A stretch of DNA of 9,465 nt from RPQK01 sp041946865 (lineage in GTDB: Bacteria > Acidobacteriota > UBA6911 > RPQK01). The DNA lies in NCBI GenBank assembly GCA_041946865.1, contig JBHGBF010000320.1:1-9465 (forward strand), given 5' to 3'. Positions 1-4,986 of the stretch are shown in pieces. Position numbers and translations under genes: made by a program. Under the pieces are notes generated by a model, which was given only the letters and a program-made list of their open reading frames with translations, was not told the DNA's origin and did not search any database. Each line of letters starts with the position of its first letter. Position 1 is the first letter of the stretch.

Positions 1-1
1 G

Positions 2-57
2 CATGATGAACTCCAAAAGCGCCTGCCGCTTCGCTCGCAGAAAACTGAGCGGTTACC
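2..57 (-). repeat. 56-bp interspersed repeat, copy 1 (inverted relative to the other two)
   Basis: The reverse complement of this stretch is identical, base for base, to 4525-4580 and differs at one base from 9410-9465. The element starts with GGTAACCGCTCAGTTTTCTG and ends in CATG. Similarity stops at GGTAACC on the inner side. The outer side is cut by the window edge, so the unit may be longer. Inside it, CCGCT pairs with AGCGG around a small CAG-TTTT-CTG hairpin, so it can fold modestly. It has no transposase of its own. It may be a REP-like intergenic repeat or the end of a larger repeated unit. Confidence 0.9.
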
Positions 58-70
58 GAAGATGAGGTAG

Positions 71-283
71 CCCTCAGTTTTCGTACGGGGAGGCTCCGAA
101 AGCGCCACAGAGCCGCAAGCGCAGCGCCTTCCAGCGGAGCGTCGGGTGCGTGCTTTCAGTACGAATCGATCTTGGTTCCGGCACGCGCCCCCGACGCGCT
201 TCCGTCCGCTGACGGTCCGCTGGAAAGCGCTGCGCTTGCGGCTCTGTGGCGCTCTCGGAGCCTCCCCGTACGAGGGCTGAGGG
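71..283. repeat. 213-bp foldback (long inverted repeat with a side hairpin)
   Basis: The arms 71-143 and 211-283 are 73 bp each and pair with about six mismatches. The left arm begins CCCTCAG and the right arm ends CTGAGGG. Pairing continues inward: 138-152 pairs with 181-197 with a small bulge, leaving a loop at about 153-180. The right side carries extra bases, including a perfect hairpin at 202-215 (CCGTC, loop CGCT, GACGG), so the fold is predicted to have a three-way junction. It ends only about 25 bp before the start of the membrane ATPase gene. It could be a MITE-like foldback, or a structured 5' leader if transcribed. No transposase or reverse transcriptase is nearby to settle this. 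Confidence 0.88.
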
Positions 284-308
284 ATAGCGGAGGATGAGGT
301 CGCCCCAC

Positions 309-2459
309 ATGAGCGTGGCTGTCAAAGGAGGGTATGGAGCGCGAGCCGACTGGAGTTGGAGCCGGATTCTCCTGTTTGGTCTTCTGCTGCTCCTGGGCGG
401 GCTCTACCTGGGTGTAATCGTGGCCAGTAAGACCACCTTCCCCGAGTACTGGTTTCCGATCCTGGTGTACCTCGTTCCGCTTCTGGCTTTGGTCCTGCGC
501 CCTCACGCTCCGGGAGTTCACGTCTTCGCCGCCCTGTTCGCATCGCTGTCCGTGATTTTCTTCGAGACCTTTGCAGACACGCTCTTTATTGGAAAACTGC
601 CGGATTGGGCGAATAGCCTGATGGCATTCTTGTCGGGGGCTATGTGGCTGCTGTTTCCTTTCAGCTTTGTCCACTTTTCACTGGCCTTTCCCGCCGTCGC
701 TCAGTGGCAGGAGCGGCGGCATCGCGCGCTGCTTTTCATCTGGATCCCTCTTGGAGTTCTCCTGGTCCTCAACGCTGTGGCCATGCTGGCGGGGACCAAC
801 CCGTTCGATAGTCTCTTCTGGGTCGTTTCCCCGCTCGGTTTCCTCGTGGGATTGGCTCTATTCGTCCGGAGTTATCTCTATTCGCTAACGGCAACCGAGA
901 AGAACAGGTTGCGAGTCATGCTGGCCGGCTGCCTGGCCGGAGGGCTTCCCCTCATTCTCGCCAAAGTGGCCAGCTTGGATCAGCTGGAGTACCTGGCGGA
1001 GCTGCTCCTTCCTCTGTTTCCGCTTTCCCTCGCACTCGCGGTCCTGAAGGAGGATTTCGCCGAACCGGCCCCGATCGTTCAGAAGGTGCTCCGGATCTCG
1101 ATGGTTGCTGCCGGCGGAGTCAGCACTTTCTTCCTGGCGTCCCTTCTCCTTTCTCTTGTCTTCGACTTGCCTGACCGGTCGCTCTCACTCTTCTCCCTGG
1201 TCGTTTCACTGGCGATGATCGTTCCGCTGGTCCGCTGGTCGGGCTCATACCTCGGCTCGCATTTCCGCCTGCCCCTTTCTGAGAGGCGAAGTGCAGCTGC
1301 GAGCTCGGCGACGTTTGAGCCCATCTCACCCAATCCCTACATAGTCGGTAACCCGGTCCGCACGCCCGAGATGTTCTTCGGCCGGACGGAGGACTTCCAA
1401 TTCATCAGGACCAAACTCGACGGACAGCGCCAAGGCTGCGTGATCCTCCTCTGCGGAGAGCGCCGGGCAGGGAAAACCTCTATTCTTTACCAGATCCTCA
1501 ACCGCCGGCTGGGTCCGGATCTGCTGCCGGTCTTCCTGGATATGCAGGAGCTGGTTGTCCAGGATGATCGCGAGTTTGTGAAAGCGCTGGCCACTCGCGT
1601 CGTCCGTGGATTGCAGGAGCAATTGACACCAGAGGTCTCGTTTCTCGCCGCGAACGTGGAAGACTACCTCCAGCTCTCGGCCTTTTTCGAGAGAATCATG
1701 AGCGCGCTAGGAGAGTTGCGCTTGCTGCTGCTGTTCGACGAGTACGAACTGATCGGGGAAAAGGTGCGTGAAGGACGCCTGAGCACCGAGGTCGGTGACT
1801 ATCTCAACTCCATTTTGGAGAAGTATAGCCGGCTGAACCTGGTCTTTACGGGTTCCCGACCGCTTGAGGCGGACCCCACGTTTAATCGCCTCCTCGGCAA
1901 GTCGCTTTACCGGGAGATCTCGTTCCTGGCCACGCCCGATGCCGTGAACCTGATCTGTTCCCCACTGCGGGGGCGCGTCTCGTTTGAAAGCCAGGCTATC
2001 TCGGACCTGCTTGTTCTCACCCGGGGACATCCTTTCTTCGTTCAGGTCCTTTGCCAGCTCCTGGTGGAGCTGGTCAATGAGTCCCGCCGAACGACCGTCA
2101 CGCGCGAGCTGGTTGCCGACGCGGTGGCCCGAGTGCTCGAAAGTCCTCCCCCGCAGTTTCTCTATAAGTGGAGCGGATACAGTCGAGCAGAGAAGCTGAT
2201 ATTAGCGGGCCTGGCGACCCTCCTCAACCGTCCGGGCTCCTATCTGCCGACCGACCGCCTGACTCGCCTTATCCTGAGCCTCCCGCAACAGCACCGCACG
2301 AACCTGGATTCAGTCAGCATCCGGATCGCCTTGGAGGATTTGCGGCGAAAAGGGACACTCGATCGAGACCAGGATCGCTATGGCTTCACTATGGACCTGC
2401 TCCGGCGCTACATAAAGGCCGAACACACGGTGTGGAGCGTGCTGGGCGAGAAGCGCTGA
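309..2459 (+). CDS. Polytopic membrane protein fused to a P-loop AAA-type ATPase
   Basis: This is a 716-residue protein of unknown role. The first ~310 residues hold about ten hydrophobic segments (first at ~19-40, last at ~291-311). The stretch around 230-320, with a PLSLALAVL-like helix followed by a VLRIS helix, resembles the membrane sensor region of many acidobacterial signalling proteins. A cytosolic ATPase follows. It is introduced by NPYIVGNPV (342-350) and FFGR (356-359), a lead-in typical of ORC/Cdc6-like and archaeal-type (ATPase_2/AAA_16) ATPases. Walker A is GERRAGKTS (383-391), Walker B ends in D477-E478 after a run of leucines, a sensor-like GSR is at 515-517 and a GHPFF motif near 573. 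The C-terminus (~620-705) looks like a winged helix. The key ATPase residues are present, so it is probably active. I chose ATG 309, which has GAGG nine bases upstream. ATG 294 is in frame but its GGAGG abuts the codon. The function is open: signalling or STAND-like sensing are possibilities. Confidence 0.85.
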   Translation: MSVAVKGGYGARADWSWSRILLFGLLLLLGGLYLGVIVASKTTFPEYWFPILVYLVPLLALVLRPHAPGVHVFAALFASLSVIFFETFADTLFIGKLPDWANSLMAFLSGAMWLLFPFSFVHFSLAFPAVAQWQERRHRALLFIWIPLGVLLVLNAVAMLAGTNPFDSLFWVVSPLGFLVGLALFVRSYLYSLTATEKNRLRVMLAGCLAGGLPLILAKVASLDQLEYLAELLLPLFPLSLALAVLKEDFAEPAPIVQKVLRISMVAAGGVSTFFLASLLLSLVFDLPDRSLSLFSLVVSLAMIVPLVRWSGSYLGSHFRLPLSERRSAAASSATFEPISPNPYIVGNPVRTPEMFFGRTEDFQFIRTKLDGQRQGCVILLCGERRAGKTSILYQILNRRLGPDLLPVFLDMQELVVQDDREFVKALATRVVRGLQEQLTPEVSFLAANVEDYLQLSAFFERIMSALGELRLLLLFDEYELIGEKVREGRLSTEVGDYLNSILEKYSRLNLVFTGSRPLEADPTFNRLLGKSLYREISFLATPDAVNLICSPLRGRVSFESQAISDLLVLTRGHPFFVQVLCQLLVELVNESRRTTVTRELVADAVARVLESPPPQFLYKWSGYSRAEKLILAGLATLLNRPGSYLPTDRLTRLILSLPQQHRTNLDSVSIRIALEDLRRKGTLDRDQDRYGFTMDLLRRYIKAEHTVWSVLGEKR

Positions 2460-2489
2460 ACGGCTCCTGAGGTCGTTCCCAGCCAGGCA

Positions 2490-2502
2490 GGGAGCGACTC
2501 CC
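2490..2502 (+). terminator. Short GC hairpin after the ATPase gene, possible terminator
   Basis: GGGAG pairs with CTCCC around a CGA loop, 30 bp after the ATPase stop codon. No T-run follows, so intrinsic termination is doubtful. The hairpin competes for bases with the larger stem at 2496-2602. Confidence 0.3.
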
Positions 2503-2602
2503 GTTCGTAGTTCCGCCTTCTATGAGGGCGTGTCGGAGATGAGCCAGCGATTTGCGTTTGGAAACGCCCGCCTCAAAGCGGAACTACAAACGGCTTGGAG
2601 TC
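2496..2602. repeat. Imperfect ~107-bp stem between convergent genes
   Basis: The arms 2502-2519 and 2575-2592 both contain GTAGTTCCGC when read in the same sense and pair with two mismatches. The pairing extends outward, with a short bulge, through GACTCC (2496-2501) and GGAGTC (2597-2602), and inward imperfectly through GAGGGCGT and the complementary ACGCCC-type sequence. It fills most of the 171-bp spacer between the tail-to-tail ATPase and transporter genes. It could terminate both transcripts, or be a copy of a dispersed intergenic repeat. I recall similar GTAGTTCCGCC stems in acidobacterial genomes but could not verify this. Confidence 0.65.
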
Positions 2603-2630
2603 ACCGGCCCACCTCCTTGAGAAATCCCGG

Positions 2631-3932
2631 CTAAGCTGCTTTCCGCTCCTGTTCCTCGACCGAGCGCTCGGCAAAGCGACGCGCGGCGTAGATGCTTGCG
2701 GCAATCATCGCCACGATGACGAGAATGGTAATGACGCTGAGCCAGCGGGCCGCCAGGCCGAGGATTCCGAGCCCGAGAACGCCGACTATCCCGATTCCCT
2801 TCGCGAACCGCTGGACGAACATGTTGGTAAAGGCACGGGCCTTGTACTTCTCATCGCGACTGGTCACAACGTAAAGCGATTCCCGCGCGGTCTGCTGGAT
2901 GGAGTAATTGAGACCATTATCGGAAATGACCAGCAGGCTGGAGACGATCAAGGTGGGGACCAGCAGGAACGCGGTCGAGCTGGCGAAAATAGCCAGCGGA
3001 AGAACCAGCAGGGCCGGCTTGATACCGAGCTTGCGCATGATCAGGCTGACCAGGAAGAACTGAACAACCACCGAAAGAACGTTTGCCAGGAAGTAGACGT
3101 TCGCCATGAAAGCCTGGGTGTTCGTCACTCCCTGCAACGCCTGTGTCTGAAGTTTGAACTGGTAATCCATCAGCTGAGAGGCGATTTCATAGGAAGCCAT
3201 GATAATGACGATCGCCATCAGGTATGGGGAGGAAGCCACCAGGTGAGCCCCATCCAGGGCCGCTCCGAGTCTGGGACCCGGCTGATCAGTTCCGGCTGGC
3301 GAAGGGGTGCCGGACAGAAGCCGAAACCGCCTGGTCTTGCCGACCAGGCTCTCGGTTGCGGCGGTGATCAGGATAACGGCCAGCATGAGGGCGGCAGACA
3401 GAGCCAGAAGCCCGTTCATGCCGATTTCCGACAGGAGCAGCCTGGCGACACTGATTCCCATCCAGCCGCCTATGACTCCCCCTCCACCGACAACGCCGAA
3501 CAGGCGTTTGGCTTGATCCGTCGAGGAAAGATCGGTCGCATAAGCCCAGAATGCGGCCACCATCAGCGTGCTCTCCAGGTCGCCCAGGAAATAAAAGCTC
3601 CAGATTGACCAGGTCTCCGGAGCGGCCAGCGCCCAGATCATCAACGCAAAACAGCCGAGAAAGAACCCGCTGAGAATGTAAATCAGGTGATCGCGGCGAA
3701 CCCGGTTGTAGAGCCAGGTGAAGAACATGACACCCAGCGCTGCCACGACAATGTTTCCAAGTTTGGCATAAAGCTCGAGATGGGCCCCGTAACGCTCGAC
3801 AAACAGCCCATTCTTGAGGGGTTTGAGAATCTGAAAGACAGCGATGACAAGGAAGAAGAAGAAAAACAACAGCACGACCACAGGAAGCTCGCGCCGGTCG
3901 AAATCGAAAACGCTGCGCAGCGGATTCTTCAT
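2631..3932 (-). CDS. NTP/NDP exchange transporter-family membrane protein (Npt1/Npt2, ATP:ADP antiporter-like)
   Basis: This 433-residue protein is very hydrophobic, with about twelve membrane segments (first ~14-36, last ~397-418), the usual layout and roughly the usual length for the ATP:ADP antiporter family. Family-like signatures are visible: LKPLKNGLF (37-44) just after the first helix, a TDQAKRLFGVVGGGG stretch (138-152) before the fifth, and near the C-terminus NYSIQQTARESLY (342-354) followed by KYKARAF (362-368). Relatives in obligate intracellular bacteria import host ATP. Relatives in free-living bacteria are common and mostly uncharacterised, so nucleotide specificity should not be assumed. 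The start is the ATG in the motif MKNPLRS. No Shine-Dalgarno sequence is visible before it, and the frame stays open upstream without an obvious alternative start. The gene lies 100 bp downstream of the receiver gene on the same strand. Confidence 0.85.
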   Translation of the reverse strand: MKNPLRSVFDFDRRELPVVVLLFFFFFLVIAVFQILKPLKNGLFVERYGAHLELYAKLGNIVVAALGVMFFTWLYNRVRRDHLIYILSGFFLGCFALMIWALAAPETWSIWSFYFLGDLESTLMVAAFWAYATDLSSTDQAKRLFGVVGGGGVIGGWMGISVARLLLSEIGMNGLLALSAALMLAVILITAATESLVGKTRRFRLLSGTPSPAGTDQPGPRLGAALDGAHLVASSPYLMAIVIIMASYEIASQLMDYQFKLQTQALQGVTNTQAFMANVYFLANVLSVVVQFFLVSLIMRKLGIKPALLVLPLAIFASSTAFLLVPTLIVSSLLVISDNGLNYSIQQTARESLYVVTSRDEKYKARAFTNMFVQRFAKGIGIVGVLGLGILGLAARWLSVITILVIVAMIAASIYAARRFAERSVEEQERKAA

Positions 3933-3961
3933 AGCATCACGGTCGCGGCGGAAGAGCTGTA

Positions 3962-3985
3962 GCTCGCCGCCCCGAGACGGCGAGC
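3962..3985. terminator. GC-rich perfect hairpin between receiver and transporter genes
   Basis: GCTCGCCG (3962-3969) pairs perfectly with CGGCGAGC (3978-3985) around an 8-nt loop. It lies after the receiver gene stop and before the transporter start, both on the minus strand. No T-tract follows on that strand. It could act as a weak terminator, an RNA processing site, or a structured leader of the transporter mRNA. Confidence 0.45.
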
Positions 3986-3994
3986 GCCAATGAA

Positions 3995-4019
3995 GGACAG
4001 CCGGACTGTGGCGGTGTCC
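3995..4019. terminator. Second hairpin after the receiver gene, weaker
   Basis: GGACA (3995-3999) pairs with TGTCC (4015-4019). With a one-base bulge the stem continues through CCG and CGG. It begins 14 bp past the receiver stop codon on the minus strand, the place expected for a terminator or mRNA-end stabiliser, but there is no T-run. Confidence 0.35.
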
Positions 4020-4032
4020 GTAGAGAGGTTAC

Positions 4033-4416
4033 TTACTGCTTCGCGTCTGCGGCACCCACAACCGCTCTCACGGTCCTGGCAAGTTGCTCGAAGGCGCAAT
4101 CCTTCTGGAGGTAGCTGGCCGCACCAGCTTTCAACATCTCTGCGGTGAATCGCTTATCCGAGTACATGGACAGACCGATGACCTTCACATCAGAATCCTG
4201 GTTGCGAATTCGACGCGTTGCCTCTATGCCGTTCATTTCCGGCATCGCAATGTCCATGATGACGACGTCTGGGGATAATTCCTGGACTAACTTTACGGCG
4301 GTGGCGCCGTCTTCGGCTTCCGCGACAACTTCCATGTCCGGTTGCTGCTCCAAAAGCGTTCTCAACCCGTCCCGGACGATCTTATGATCGTCTGCCAGAA
4401 GAATTTTAATCCGCAT
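4033..4416 (-). CDS. Stand-alone response-regulator receiver domain (NarL/FixJ type)
   Basis: This 127-residue protein is a single phosphoreceiver domain. It opens MRIKILLADDHKIVRDG, the classic start of NarL/LuxR-family regulators. The acidic pair is D9-D10, the phospho-acceptor is D55 in VIMDIAMPEMNG, the switch serine is S83 in GLSMYSD and the conserved lysine is K105 in LQKD. All residues needed for phosphorylation are present. The protein ends about ten residues after the last receiver helix, so the helix-turn-helix output domain of NarL proteins is missing, and no such domain can be read in the 100 bp that follow. It may therefore signal by protein contact or compete for phosphate. I chose ATG 4416 because it gives the canonical family start. 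ATG 4431 and TTG 4440 are in frame but add nothing conserved. No strong ribosome-binding site is seen. Confidence 0.85.
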   Translation of the reverse strand: MRIKILLADDHKIVRDGLRTLLEQQPDMEVVAEAEDGATAVKLVQELSPDVVIMDIAMPEMNGIEATRRIRNQDSDVKVIGLSMYSDKRFTAEMLKAGAASYLQKDCAFEQLARTVRAVVGAADAKQ

Positions 4417-4524
4417 ATAAGAGCCCAGCATAACTAACAAAGGAACTAAGCATGTTGGACAGCCAAACTTCCTCCAAGTGTAGCAGAGCCGTGCCAGTGG
4501 TGGAAGGATTTGTTTCAGGGTGAA

Positions 4525-4580
4525 GGTAACCGCTCAGTTTTCTGCGAGCGAAGCGGCAGGCGCTTTTGGAGTTCATCATG
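4525..4580 (+). repeat. 56-bp interspersed repeat, copy 2
   Basis: This copy is identical over 56 bp to the reverse complement of 2-57 and has one mismatch to 9410-9465. Flanks on both sides are unrelated to the visible flanks of the other copies, which defines the GGTAACC end clearly. In all three copies one frame reads H(D/A)ELQKRLPLRSQKTERLP, so the unit has an open frame, though too short to argue for a protein. It lies between the kinase-like remnant and the receiver gene. Confidence 0.9.
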
Positions 4581-4715
4581 AACAGGGTTGATTGTTGCGA
4601 ATGATAGCGTGCGAATCTTTTCCGACAGATGCAGACATTCCTGGAGGAGTAGTTGAGCCCGATAGAGTTCTGAGGGGGTCTTCGGGCTTATAGCGAGAGT
4701 TCGCGCTCCGGTCTG

Positions 4716-4748
4716 GCTACGTCGTGGTGTAGCTACGCCGAAGGCGTA
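4716..4748. repeat. Two adjacent small hairpins
   Basis: GCTAC (4716-4720) pairs with GTAGC (4729-4733). Immediately after it, TACGCC (4734-4739) pairs with GGCGTA (4743-4748) around a GAA loop. With the strong stem at 4760-4796 they make a run of three hairpins in the spacer upstream of glgB. No function can be read from the sequence. Confidence 0.5.
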
Positions 4749-4759
4749 TTGCAAGACAG

Positions 4760-4796
4760 CCCAGGGCAGGCCGCGCTTTTTGCGGCCTGCCCTGGG
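4760..4796. terminator. 15-bp perfect GC-rich hairpin, terminator-like
   Basis: CCCAGGGCAGGCCGC (4760-4774) pairs without mismatch with 4782-4796 around the loop GCTTTTT. The stem is very stable. Neither strand has a T-tract directly after the stem, and no intact gene ends nearby on either strand, so a standard terminator role is unproven. It lies 190 bp before glgB and 344 bp upstream of the receiver start. It may be a dispersed structured repeat or protect transcripts from read-through. Confidence 0.6.
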
Positions 4797-4925
4797 TCAC
4801 TGGGAGTTTAGGTTCTTTCCCTATAGGGGAAAAGCAAAGGCGGCCTGACTAGTCCCACACGTACCGTTTGTCGAAATCGACCTGGTATCGGCCGAAGAAA
4901 CTCCCGGAACTCGTCCCCACCCCTT

Positions 4926-4954
4926 TTGCGCATTCAGTCCGGCTCCGGTAGACT
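4926..4954 (+). promoter_or_regulatory. Candidate sigma-70-like promoter for glgB
   Basis: TTGCGC (4926-4931) and TAGACT (4949-4954) are separated by 17 bp and lie 33 bp before the glgB start. Matches to the consensus are partial (TTG of the -35 box, four of six in the -10 box), so this is a weak guess. Confidence 0.25.
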
Positions 4955-4974
4955 TAAAGCCAGACTTGAGATAA

Positions 4975-4980
4975 CGAGGA
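4975..4980 (+). promoter_or_regulatory. Ribosome-binding site of glgB
   Basis: CGAGGA ends six bases before ATG 4987. It is the best-placed Shine-Dalgarno sequence in the window and fixes the glgB start. Confidence 0.6.
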
Positions 4981-4986
4981 TCGCCG

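Larger units (their letters stand above)
4515..4754 (-). pseudogene. Probable remnant of a NarL-type sensor histidine kinase (DHp helix)
   Basis: A minus-strand frame of 79 codons from a TTG lies just upstream of the receiver gene on the same strand. Residues ~27-58 look protein-like. LLQECLHLSEKIRTLSF (36-52) matches the second dimerisation helix of HisKA_3 kinases, where the usual text is REIRTLSY followed by three residues, PP, two residues and DEL. Here P57 and the DEL at 60-62 fall at the expected spacing. However, HDEL already lies inside the 56-bp repeat, which supplies codons 59 to ~77, so that part of the match may be chance. The phospho-accepting helix and the ATPase domain are absent. 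Residues 1-20 overlap small hairpins and look non-coding. It is a short relic at best and could be a spurious frame. Confidence 0.35.

Noticed and set aside
71..283. Foldback as a retron msr-msd or group II intron-like RNA
   Set aside because: No reverse transcriptase is encoded anywhere in the window, and none of the specific retron landmarks could be identified.
324..336. Strong AAAGGAGGG followed by ATG 334
   Set aside because: This ATG is out of frame with the ATPase, and the sequence sits inside the coding region. A chance Shine-Dalgarno match.
2595..3608. 337-codon open frame on the plus strand
   Set aside because: It lies opposite the transporter gene, has a Q/D/H/G-rich composition without any domain, and is explained as an antisense shadow of a GC-rich gene.
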